This document shows, one piece after another, positions 17,595 through 24,760 of a DNA stretch of 64,000 nucleotides. Location: NCBI GenBank assembly GCA_947387485.1, contig CANDNT010000001.1, forward strand, positions 124,001-188,000. Reading direction: 5' to 3'. A program made the translations under genes and the position numbers. The notes under the pieces were generated by a model. It was not told the DNA's origin. It worked only from the letters and a program-made list of their open reading frames with translations, and did not search any database. Source of the stretch: Aquimarina rhabdastrellae (lineage in GTDB: Bacteria > Bacteroidota > Bacteroidia > Flavobacteriales > Flavobacteriaceae). How positions within the stretch are numbered: the stretch's first letter is position 1; each line of letters opens with the position of its first letter.

Positions 17595-18500
17595 TTAATT
17601 GACTGAATTTCTATATTTCACAGGTGTCAATCCTGTCTTCTTTTTAAACAATTTGCTAAAGTATTGAGAGCTTTCAAAACCTAAATCGTAGGCAATTTCG
17701 GTAACGGTGTTTTTAGTAGAAACTAACATTGTTTTTGCTTTCTCAATCAAGAAATAATCAATGTACTCTTTAGTAGTTTTACCAGTTTCTTTTTTTAGTA
17801 AATCGCTTAAATAATTGGGTGATATATTTATTTGTTCTGCACAGTAGGAAACCGTTGGAATACCAAGCTGTAGCCTACTATTGTCGTTTACATAATCAAG
17901 TAACAAGGTTTCGAGTTGAGCGACTATACTTTTGTTTTTATGTGTTCTTGTATAGAATTGTCTATCGTAAAATCGCAAACAATAATTGAGCAACAATTCT
18001 AAATTGGTCACAATCAACGTCTGACTGTGTTGGTCTAGGTTTTGACTGTATTCGTGTTCTATTTTGGCGACAATTTCAAGAATGGTTTTTTCTTCAACTT
18101 CAGAAAGATGTAAGGCTTCGTTGGCTTCGTAATTAAAAAACGAATATTGATGAATTTTCTGTCCTAATTCGGTATTTCTAATTAAATCTGGATGAAATAA
18201 TAATCCCCAAGCTTTTTCGTCTATTTCGGTTGGTGCTTCCCCTGTAGAAATCACTTGATTGGGTGCTGTAAATATTAAAGAACCTTCTTCAAAATCGTAG
18301 TTTTGACGCCCATAATGTAATTCTGCATTATGATACTTTAGTGTAATTTGATAAAAATTCCAAATCAGATTTTTGTGCGTTATGTGTGTCCAATCTACAT
18401 CTTTATGTCGCACTAACGTGATTAAAGGATGTTTAGGTTTTGGAATGCCCAACAGTCTATTATTTTTACTAATAGATTTTATATTTAAAAATTCTGCCAT
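17595..18500 (-). CDS. AraC-family transcriptional regulator
   Basis: The 301 residues have an N-terminal cupin-like sensing domain (about 30-170) and a C-terminal double helix-turn-helix. The HTH runs from ISPNYLSDLLKKETGKTTKEYI to VTEIAYDLGFESSQYFSKLFKKKTGLTPVKYR (about 228-298). The last stretch is the classic AraC signature. It lies downstream of, and on the same strand as, the alpha/beta hydrolase and Dabb lipoprotein genes, which it may regulate. The three look like a small acquired unit. Confidence 0.92.
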   Translation of the reverse strand: MAEFLNIKSISKNNRLLGIPKPKHPLITLVRHKDVDWTHITHKNLIWNFYQITLKYHNAELHYGRQNYDFEEGSLIFTAPNQVISTGEAPTEIDEKAWGLLFHPDLIRNTELGQKIHQYSFFNYEANEALHLSEVEEKTILEIVAKIEHEYSQNLDQHSQTLIVTNLELLLNYCLRFYDRQFYTRTHKNKSIVAQLETLLLDYVNDNSRLQLGIPTVSYCAEQINISPNYLSDLLKKETGKTTKEYIDYFLIEKAKTMLVSTKNTVTEIAYDLGFESSQYFSKLFKKKTGLTPVKYRNSVN

Positions 18501-18571
18501 ATATCAAAGTTAAAAAAAGCGATTAGAATATTTAAAATGCTCCAATCGCTTTGCTATTAATCAGTCTCGAA

Positions 18572-19594
18572 TTATTTCATATGCCCATCAAACCATTCCA
18601 ACATCATTTCTGGATGGTCTGAAAAATATTTATAGGCATCAAAACGATACGGTGTATCTTCAATCCAAAACATTTTTTTGTCTTCTACTTTTAATGCATC
18701 ATACACATCTTGTACTACTTGAACATCTGTCATAAAATCGTTACGCACTTGTACTACAAAGGTTGGCATTTTAATGGCATCTACGTATTTTGTCATATCG
18801 TGGTCGTCAATATCGAAGCCTGTTTTTTCGGTATAACGTTTTTCAAATTCAGGCATTAAAGTTTTAGCATCTGCTCCCATTAATCCAAAACCCTTATCAA
18901 CCATTACACGCATATTAAAAGGTTGCAATAACATTTGCGCTTTCACATCTTCAAACAAATCTGGTCTTTTTTCCATTGCTACCATTGCACAGTTGGCTCC
19001 CATACACACATTAAACATTCCCACTTTTTTACCTGCCATTCTCTCGTCCGTTTTTGCCAATTCGAGTGAAGCCACAACTTCTTGCCATTCTTTTTGTCCG
19101 AGCCCAATAGTTCCGTCTTTATCATCTGGACTTTCTCCGTGTCCTCTATTGTCATACGTTAATACGCTATAACCAGCATCGTGTAGTGCTTTGTAACGTG
19201 GTATCGCATTTATTTCGCCGGCTGGATTTTCAAATTCTTTTATATGCCCTGGATAACCATACTTGTTTCCTGGCGAAAAATGGTTAGAAATAATCAACCT
19301 ATCAGAATCTGCTGGGATAAACCATCCAGCCAATTCGACACCGTCTTCGGTTGAAAAAGTAATTTCTTCATATTCCAAACCATAATCGGCTGGTGTTTTT
19401 AAAATTGGTGCGTGAGGCGGATAAGATGTTCCAGCCATTAGTGCTTCCATTGCTTGTTCGTTTATTTTAGTTTGTGCCATATCGTTTGTATTTATTTGTT
19501 TTTCAGTTGGTGTGTTTGCTTTTTTTTCGTTTTTGCATCCTTGTAGTGCAAATACAAAGAGCATCATTATTATTGCTGTTATTATTGTTTTCAT
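18572..19594 (-). CDS. Alpha/beta hydrolase lipoprotein with a cysteine nucleophile
   Basis: The protein has 340 residues. The signal sequence ends in the lipobox FALQGC (C20), so it is a lipoprotein. The hydrolase fold follows, with YDNRGHGES (148-155). The nucleophile elbow reads VGMFNVCMGAN (191-201), so the expected serine is C197. A candidate acid lies in VRNDFMTD. Cysteine at this place is known from dienelactone hydrolases. No histidine is obvious where the third triad residue would be (WIEDTPYRFDAYKYF), so the mechanism is uncertain. It stands between the Dabb lipoprotein and AraC genes, and the substrate is unknown. Confidence 0.82.
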   Translation of the reverse strand: MKTIITAIIMMLFVFALQGCKNEKKANTPTEKQINTNDMAQTKINEQAMEALMAGTSYPPHAPILKTPADYGLEYEEITFSTEDGVELAGWFIPADSDRLIISNHFSPGNKYGYPGHIKEFENPAGEINAIPRYKALHDAGYSVLTYDNRGHGESPDDKDGTIGLGQKEWQEVVASLELAKTDERMAGKKVGMFNVCMGANCAMVAMEKRPDLFEDVKAQMLLQPFNMRVMVDKGFGLMGADAKTLMPEFEKRYTEKTGFDIDDHDMTKYVDAIKMPTFVVQVRNDFMTDVQVVQDVYDALKVEDKKMFWIEDTPYRFDAYKYFSDHPEMMLEWFDGHMK

Positions 19595-19635
19595 CGGTAT
19601 AAGTTTTAGATGCGATAAATTATTTATATTGTTTG

Positions 19636-20100
19636 TTACAACTGATAACTACTCACTTTTCCTGTTTTTTCGTATTTATCGAACACCAATACTTTTTTAA
19701 AACGTGGCAAATAATCATCGACAAATCTTTTATGAATAGGATGTTGGGTGTATGTATGGTAATCAGTTTTCGATTTGAAATGACAGAGCCAAACCACATC
19801 AAATTGTTCTTCTTTGGGCAAACCTTCCTTTGGAAAACCAAACGAAACCTTATACACTTCTGGAAGTTCAGCCAGTTTTTTAAAATCTTCGAAGAATTGT
19901 TTTCGTTCAGCTTCCGAAGCATTGTCTCCTAACCAAATAAAAGCATTATGAGAAAAACCGCTTTCGTCTTTACTGCCAATTTGATGGCTAATAAGTTTTT
20001 GTTGCTCGCCTATTTTTTTAAATTCTTCTTCCATTTTTTCAAGATTGTTACAGCTAAATAATGAAATAATTGATGTAATTATAAATAGTGAATGGTTCAT
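19636..20100 (-). CDS. Dabb-domain (stress-responsive A/B barrel) lipoprotein
   Basis: The protein has 154 residues from the ATG at 20100. A TTG 21 bases further upstream is also in frame, but the ATG gives a proper signal (MNHSLFIITSIISLFSC, lipobox cysteine C17). A short coiled region follows, then the Dabb dimeric ferredoxin-like fold: HNAFIWLGDN, YKVSFGFPKEG, FDVVWLCHFKSKTDYHTYTQHPIHKRFVDDYLP. Dabb proteins bind or convert small hydrophobic compounds, but the ligand here is unknown. It starts the unit with the hydrolase and AraC genes. Confidence 0.8.
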   Translation of the reverse strand: MNHSLFIITSIISLFSCNNLEKMEEEFKKIGEQQKLISHQIGSKDESGFSHNAFIWLGDNASEAERKQFFEDFKKLAELPEVYKVSFGFPKEGLPKEEQFDVVWLCHFKSKTDYHTYTQHPIHKRFVDDYLPRFKKVLVFDKYEKTGKVSSYQL

Positions 20101-20172
20101 TTTTACTGTTTTATAATGCAAATTTAAGAGCTAAACAAAGATGTCTTGTGTCCAAATTACAGATTGTAGAAA

Positions 20173-20330
20173 ATAACCATTCCACACACATTATGCTTCC
20201 CTCCTACGTCGTCGCATAAAAAGTGTTCCATTACATTGTAGAAGAAACTTTTAGAAAAGATTTTTTTGAGAAAATTATTGCAATATAACTTTGCTTTACC
20301 CAAGCAAAGTTACATAACGCAGAACATTAT
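20173..20330 (+). repeat. Direct repeat A, 5' of the M50-TPR gene
   Basis: The unit of about 155 bases starts ATAACCATTCCACA, passes CTTCCCTCCTACGTCGTCG and ends in a perfect 10-bp hairpin (AACTTTGCTT at 20287-20296 and its complement at 20302-20311) followed by ACATAACGC. A second copy with all these parts in the same order lies directly after the M50-TPR gene (22607-22777). The two copies thus flank that gene and the IS element. Confidence 0.75.
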
Positions 20331-20371
20331 GACACAAACTGTAATTTATAATTTGCATTATATAAAATTGC

Positions 20372-20378
20372 TATATAA
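20372..20378. repeat. Left 7-bp target duplication of the IS982 element
   Basis: TATATAA here is repeated exactly at 21347-21353 on the other side of the element. Confidence 0.8.
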
Positions 20379-21346
20379 ACCCGTAGTGCATTTAAGATAA
20401 ATTGATTTTAATATTGTTCAAATTTCTATTGAGTACAAAATAGTTTAAATATTGAATAACAGTTAAGGCTGTAATTTTAGAGAGAATTCTGGTTTTGAAT
20501 CCATCAAAAGATTTAGCATAATTACGTCTTATCATAAACTGATCACATAGTTGAGAGAATAAGGTTTCTATTCTTTTTCTGGATTTTCTAAACACATAAG
20601 CTTGTTTCTTGTACTGTTTTTGGTTGTTTCTCATTGGAGTATCCAATGTAATATTACAGCTATTGAAAAGATCAAGCTGCCATTTAGTAGATAGATACCC
20701 TTTGTCAGCAATTAATGTACAGTTTTTCATCTGAGCTTTAATATCTTTCAAATAATGAATATCATGTACTGATGCAGGGCTAATATCTAAACTCTTAAAT
20801 ACTCCTTTGACAGAACACACTGCATGTAATTTGTAGCCATAATATGTTGATTTTTGTGAGGCACAATAACCTTTATTAGGAGAACTATAGTTATTTTGTT
20901 TACAGATCTTTGAACGAGAACTTCTAGAGAGCTTACATATTTCTAAGGGCATACTATCAACGATATAATAATCTTCATAAGCGTTGAATTTTTCGGATAG
21001 TTGTTCCCTAATCTGATTGATAAAAGAAAATAACTTGCGTTTTCTTCGATTATAGACGCTACGCTCTATTAAGGATAAAATAGATTTAGGTAATACTCTA
21101 AAGAGTTGATATTCGCTATCAATACCCATATATTCTGCTGTAAGATTTATTGCTGTTAGTTCTTTATCTGAAAGCTTGGGTATACGTATTTGTTTCAAAA
21201 AACTGGATTGTATCCCTATTTGGTTTAATACTTCTAAAATTATCTCGTAATTTGTAGTAAAGTTGTGCATCTTTAATTGTTTTGTCGTTATTACAATTTA
21301 CTGCAACTTTGCAGTTTGCACAACTTTTTATAAATGCACTACGGGT
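20379..21346 (-). mobile_element. Complete IS982-family insertion sequence, 968 bp
   Basis: The ends are perfect 16-bp inverted repeats starting ACCCGTAGTGCATTTA (20379-20394 and the complement at 21331-21346). They begin with the ACCC typical of IS982. The 7-bp duplication TATATAA on both sides marks a transposition event. One intact transposase gene fills the element. It sits about 85 bases upstream of the M50-TPR gene start, in the opposite direction, and separates that gene from repeat A. Confidence 0.92.
20392..21270 (-). CDS. IS982-family transposase
   Basis: The 292 residues are the full length for IS982. The DDE catalytic residues are in YIVDSMPLEI (about residue 106), LIADKGYLS (about 188), and RKRIETLFSQL (about 233). 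The GYKLHAVCS and HDIHYLKD stretches are typical of the family. The frame is intact and lies within perfect terminal repeats, so the element may still be active. Confidence 0.95.
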   Translation of the reverse strand: MHNFTTNYEIILEVLNQIGIQSSFLKQIRIPKLSDKELTAINLTAEYMGIDSEYQLFRVLPKSILSLIERSVYNRRKRKLFSFINQIREQLSEKFNAYEDYYIVDSMPLEICKLSRSSRSKICKQNNYSSPNKGYCASQKSTYYGYKLHAVCSVKGVFKSLDISPASVHDIHYLKDIKAQMKNCTLIADKGYLSTKWQLDLFNSCNITLDTPMRNNQKQYKKQAYVFRKSRKRIETLFSQLCDQFMIRRNYAKSFDGFKTRILSKITALTVIQYLNYFVLNRNLNNIKINLS

Positions 21347-21353
21347 TATATAA
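21347..21353. repeat. Right 7-bp target duplication of the IS982 element
   Basis: This TATATAA is the exact copy of bases 20372-20378. Confidence 0.8.
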
Positions 21354-21430
21354 ACATTACATTTTCTAGTTTTATCGTATAAAACTATATTTCTGAAAAA
21401 GATTTAGATTTGTTTTCTTGATATCCAATT

Positions 21431-22606
21431 ATGACATTTTATCATTATCTTCTATTTATCGCTACACTTGCAGTTTTAAGACCTTTCACTGTTTTTTTAC
21501 ACGAAATGGGACACGCAATCCCAACATTATTATATACTAAAGAAGGAGTTACTATTTATATTGGTTCTTATGGAGATCCAAAGAAAAGTTTGCATTTTAG
21601 ATTAGGAAGATTAGAAGTTTTCTTTAAATACAACCCTTTACTTTGGGATTCTGGTTTATGTGTTCGTGAACAAATTGATATTCCAATTAATAGAGGAATT
21701 ATAATTATACTAATGGGACCATTGAATTCTTTAATTATTGGTGCTTTTTGTCTTTATATAGGTTTATTCGGAAGTAATTCAGATAGTATCACATTTATTA
21801 CAATGATGATTGCTATATCTTCATTACTAGATTTCTATCACAATATTGTCCCTAATCATGAACCTATTACGTTATATAGTGGTCAACAAGTTCATAATGA
21901 CGGTCAACAACTAAAGTTATTGTTTAAGTATCGTAATTTACCTGAGGAATATGATAAATGTGTTGAATATTATAACAACAAGGAGTTTGAAAAATCAGGA
22001 AATCTTTTTGAGAAAATTATTAAATCAGGAATTAAACGGGACTTTGTATACAGACTGGCTATTTCATCATATTTGCAAATCAAAGAATATGATAAGGCAA
22101 ATGAAATTAATAAAGAGTTTATAAAAAAGTACAAAAAAAGATTTTCTTCTATTGATTTCTTTAATAATGGATTAATAAAATCACATAAAGGAAATATTGA
22201 TGGATCAATATTGGATTATACGGAATCACTAAAACTCGATGCAAATAATATTTATTCCTTAAATAATCGAGGATATGCTTATAATCTTTTAGGTAGATAT
22301 GAAGAGGCCATAAAAGATTTTAATAATGCGATTGAGCTTGAAAAAAAATTTGCGTATGCTTTAAATAATAGAGGTTTATCTAAAATTAAACTTGGGGATA
22401 TGGAAAAAGGTCTTGTAGATATTAAAAAATCTTTAGAATTAGATGATAAGAATTCTTATTGCTATATGAATTTAGGTATTTATTATTTTGATATTGGAGA
22501 ATATAATAAGGCTTTAGAGAACTTCAATATAGCTTTTAAATTAGACAAGGATACTTATTTACTTCTAGATCATATAAAAAAAACAAAGCAAAAATTAAAT
22601 ATTTAG
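21431..22606 (+). CDS. M50-like membrane metalloprotease fused to TPR repeats
   Basis: The protein has 391 residues. The N-terminal 150 residues are membrane helices with the zinc motif HEMGH (24-28) in the first segment. A second site PNHEPITLYSGQQVHNDGQQL follows near 145-165, where the NDG aspartate would be the third zinc ligand, as in site-2 proteases. The remaining 230 residues are about five tetratricopeptide repeats (for example SLNNRGYAYNLLGRYEEAIKDFNNAIEL). This suggests protein-protein contacts on the cytoplasmic side. Direct repeats flank it on both sides, an IS982 copy lies upstream, and there is no partner gene. The target is unknown. Confidence 0.75.
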   Translation: MTFYHYLLFIATLAVLRPFTVFLHEMGHAIPTLLYTKEGVTIYIGSYGDPKKSLHFRLGRLEVFFKYNPLLWDSGLCVREQIDIPINRGIIIILMGPLNSLIIGAFCLYIGLFGSNSDSITFITMMIAISSLLDFYHNIVPNHEPITLYSGQQVHNDGQQLKLLFKYRNLPEEYDKCVEYYNNKEFEKSGNLFEKIIKSGIKRDFVYRLAISSYLQIKEYDKANEINKEFIKKYKKRFSSIDFFNNGLIKSHKGNIDGSILDYTESLKLDANNIYSLNNRGYAYNLLGRYEEAIKDFNNAIELEKKFAYALNNRGLSKIKLGDMEKGLVDIKKSLELDDKNSYCYMNLGIYYFDIGEYNKALENFNIAFKLDKDTYLLLDHIKKTKQKLNI

Positions 22607-22777
22607 ATAACTACCCATTCCACAAACATTACACTTCCCTCCTCTCGTCGGCTCGTATAATAAGTGTTCTATTACTTTTTTTTAAAAAGCATTTCGTTAG
22701 AAAACTTTTAAAGAAAATGTAGAAGTAATAAACTTTGTTTTTGGTTAAAGCAAAGTGACATAACGCAAGTACATTAT
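22607..22777 (+). repeat. Direct repeat B, immediately after the M50-TPR gene
   Basis: It starts ATAACTACCCATTCCACA on the base after the stop codon. It carries CTTCCCTCCTCTCGTCGG and ends with a hairpin (ACTTTGTTTT pairing with AAAGCAAAGT at 22747-22756, one G-U pair) followed by ACATAACGC. It is a second copy of the unit at 20173-20330. The compensating C/T change in the stem suggests that the fold, not just the sequence, is kept. Confidence 0.75.
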
Positions 22778-22798
22778 AATACACATAATACTATCCAG

Positions 22799-22830
22799 AA
22801 AGCTCATTGGAAATACCTATTATGAGCTTT
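22799..22830. terminator. Hairpin between the M50-TPR gene and the next minus-strand gene
   Basis: A 9-bp perfect stem (AAAGCTCAT and its complement) with a 14-nt loop lies between two convergent genes. No clear U tract follows on either strand, so termination is possible but weakly supported. Confidence 0.4.
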
Positions 22831-22843
22831 ATATAAATCGATT

Positions 22844-22890
22844 ATTCCGTACAACTGTTCAAAAATCATTTTTTACGCGATTCTCAGCGA
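22844..22890 (+). repeat. Right copy of the direct repeat bracketing the 17-22.9 kb segment
   Basis: It begins ATTCCGTACAACTGTTCAA and ends GCGATTCTCAGCG. The last 13 bases also occur exactly at 16700-16712, just after the sigma-operon stop codon. The full unit matches 16964-17010. Confidence 0.55.
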
Positions 22891-22927
22891 TTACTATTTT
22901 TAGTAGCATTAATATTTAATCTATCAT

Positions 22928-23488
22928 TTAATAATACAACCTAAAATCAAGGAGTTTACACAATTTATAATGTTTTTGATGTAATTCTTCTACAACGTCC
23001 AACATATTATCATCTTCATTAAATAAATTAAAGAACGCCTTATCCAGATCTGAGCTCGCTATACCATTAAATTTATTGCCATATCCAGAAATTCCTTTTG
23101 CGCCAGTAACATCCAAAAAATATTGTGCTTCCTCTTCGTCTAAATCAAGAACTTTCGCATTTGAAAAATGTAATAGTTTACCATTTAATCTTCCTTCAAA
23201 AATCTCTGCTATTTCCTGTAAACTATAGTAGTAATCGTTTAAGCAAATACTATTTGCTTCGCCTGTCATCACCAAATAGATTATTTCATAATTTTTAAAA
23301 TTATGATCACCTAACACCAATGTATTTAAGCTATCTTCTAAACCTTCGATAGAATCACATGTTTTATAAATACTGGCTATACCAAAATCCTTAGTCAGTT
23401 CTTCTAATTTTTGCTGTGTTGGTGTAACACTTTCTATTTCTATATCATGAACAGCTTCTAAACAGAATATAAAATAATCTGTATCCAT
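22928..23488 (-). CDS. Uncharacterised 186-residue soluble protein
   Basis: I do not recognise this family. I chose the ATG at 23488 (MDTDYFIFCLEAVHDIEIES) over an in-frame TTG 39 bases upstream. The protein has no signal peptide or membrane helix. It alternates beta strands and acidic helices (YEIIYLVMTGEANSICLNDYYYSLQEIAEIF, KLLHFSNAKVLDL), an alpha/beta pattern like short CHAT/caspase-fold domains, but no His-Cys dyad is clear. It stands alone, convergent with the M50-TPR gene and next to the end of the esterase cluster. Confidence 0.55.
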   Translation of the reverse strand: MDTDYFIFCLEAVHDIEIESVTPTQQKLEELTKDFGIASIYKTCDSIEGLEDSLNTLVLGDHNFKNYEIIYLVMTGEANSICLNDYYYSLQEIAEIFEGRLNGKLLHFSNAKVLDLDEEEAQYFLDVTGAKGISGYGNKFNGIASSDLDKAFFNLFNEDDNMLDVVEELHQKHYKLCKLLDFRLYY

Positions 23489-23548
23489 AAATTGTTCTTG
23501 TGGTAATTGGCGTCTTTTTTCTAACAAACTTCAGTATTTATAAAAAAC

Positions 23549-23574
23549 AAAAGTAAGATAGTTATCTTACTTTT
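23549..23574 (-). terminator. Terminator of the esterase/serine hydrolase cluster
   Basis: A 12-bp perfect stem (AAAAGTAAGATA and its complement) with a 2-nt centre is followed on the minus strand by GTTTTTTAT. It lies 25 bases after the stop codon of the esterase gene at 23600. Confidence 0.8.
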
Positions 23575-23599
23575 TCACCAATCCTATATAAAAGACATT

Positions 23600-24736
23600 T
23601 TATTTAATCTTAACAGCTGTTCGTATTCGTGATGGATTTGTACTTAGTTCATTAGTAAAACTAATCACCTCTCCTTTTTTATTGTGGTTAAACTTAAAAT
23701 CAAGATACCTTCCTAAAATTGAAAATTCAGTATCATTAATTGCTTGAATGCTTGCTCCTTCACCTTCTTTTGGTCTCACTAAGGTTAATACTCCATCTTT
23801 AATAATGATCTCACGTACATAACTACCATCTTTATATGTTCCACAATATGCTTTTAGTTTTTCTATGGATAAACTATTCGTCGGTCGTCTATATACAAAA
23901 CTCATTCCTTGATTAATAGCTGCTGCTTCTCCACCCAAATGTCCCATATTATCTACCACTCGAAAATCTAATATCATATTCGTATAGCTATGATTCTTTA
24001 TTTGTTTATACATTTTAGTAGCAGTAGGCGTATCATTAAATTCACTATTTATAAATATCACTTTGGCAGCTAGGTTCTTATTGTTTTGGTAAAATGTTTT
24101 TTCTTGAGCAAAAAGATATTCGTCATCCCACCACAACGTAGGATTATGAATGATATAATTTGCAAATAAAGAAGGTTCTGTAAAGAGTACATATTGCGTA
24201 AACATTCCTGCAAACGAAGTTCCAAATAATGTTCTATTGGTTTTGTCTGTATTATAAAGACGATCTGTTAATGGAATTATTTCATCTTTTAAAACGTTTA
24301 AGAATGTTGATGCGCCACCTGAGGTGCTTAAACGTTCTATCGCTGTAGGGGTTAAATCCCTTGTTCTATGTAATGTTGGTTTTTCTTTTGAACCACTATT
24401 AGTAATGCCTACAATGATTATTTCTGGTGCAAACCCATCATCCCAAATTCCGTTATACACATGTGTTGTCGTACCAAATATTCGGTAACCATCTAAGGCA
24501 TAAAAAACAGGATATGTTTTTGTAGTGTCTTTGCCATAGCTTTCTGGTAAATTGATATGTAAAGTATATTCACTATCATTAATTTTTGATTGAAAGTGAA
24601 TGGATTCACTACCTACCACAAACAAATCCTTTGGATCTTTTGAAACAGTCTGAGTACTTCCTAACTGCGAATAAAGAACTACTATAAAAAAGAATAGATA
24701 GCATACTTTGGGTTGTTTAATTGTCTTTATTATCAT
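23600..24736 (-). CDS. Secreted esterase, enterobactin-esterase/EsteraseD fold
   Basis: The protein has 378 residues with an N-terminal signal segment (about 1-30). The alpha/beta hydrolase domain opens with YTLHINLPESYGKDTTKTYPVFYALDGYRIFG, a typical Fes/IroE-like start. The nucleophile is the serine of RTLFGTSFAGMF (about residue 174). The last 90 residues (KLKAYCGTYKDGSYVREIIIKDG) form a small beta domain as in secreted serine hydrolases. It is the last gene of a four-gene minus-strand cluster, 24 bases after the esterase-PD40 gene, and ends at a strong terminator. Likely substrates are ester or cyclic depsipeptide bonds (inference). Confidence 0.82.
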   Translation of the reverse strand: MIIKTIKQPKVCYLFFFIVVLYSQLGSTQTVSKDPKDLFVVGSESIHFQSKINDSEYTLHINLPESYGKDTTKTYPVFYALDGYRIFGTTTHVYNGIWDDGFAPEIIIVGITNSGSKEKPTLHRTRDLTPTAIERLSTSGGASTFLNVLKDEIIPLTDRLYNTDKTNRTLFGTSFAGMFTQYVLFTEPSLFANYIIHNPTLWWDDEYLFAQEKTFYQNNKNLAAKVIFINSEFNDTPTATKMYKQIKNHSYTNMILDFRVVDNMGHLGGEAAAINQGMSFVYRRPTNSLSIEKLKAYCGTYKDGSYVREIIIKDGVLTLVRPKEGEGASIQAINDTEFSILGRYLDFKFNHNKKGEVISFTNELSTNPSRIRTAVKIK

Positions 24737-24760
24737 ACTCGATTAGGTATAAAACCTATG

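Noticed and set aside
20173..22777. The direct repeats A and B as canonical integron attC sites
   Set aside because: Both ends of the repeat show TAAC in the same direction, rather than the RYYYAAC ... GTTRRRY inverted ends, and no integrase is in the window.
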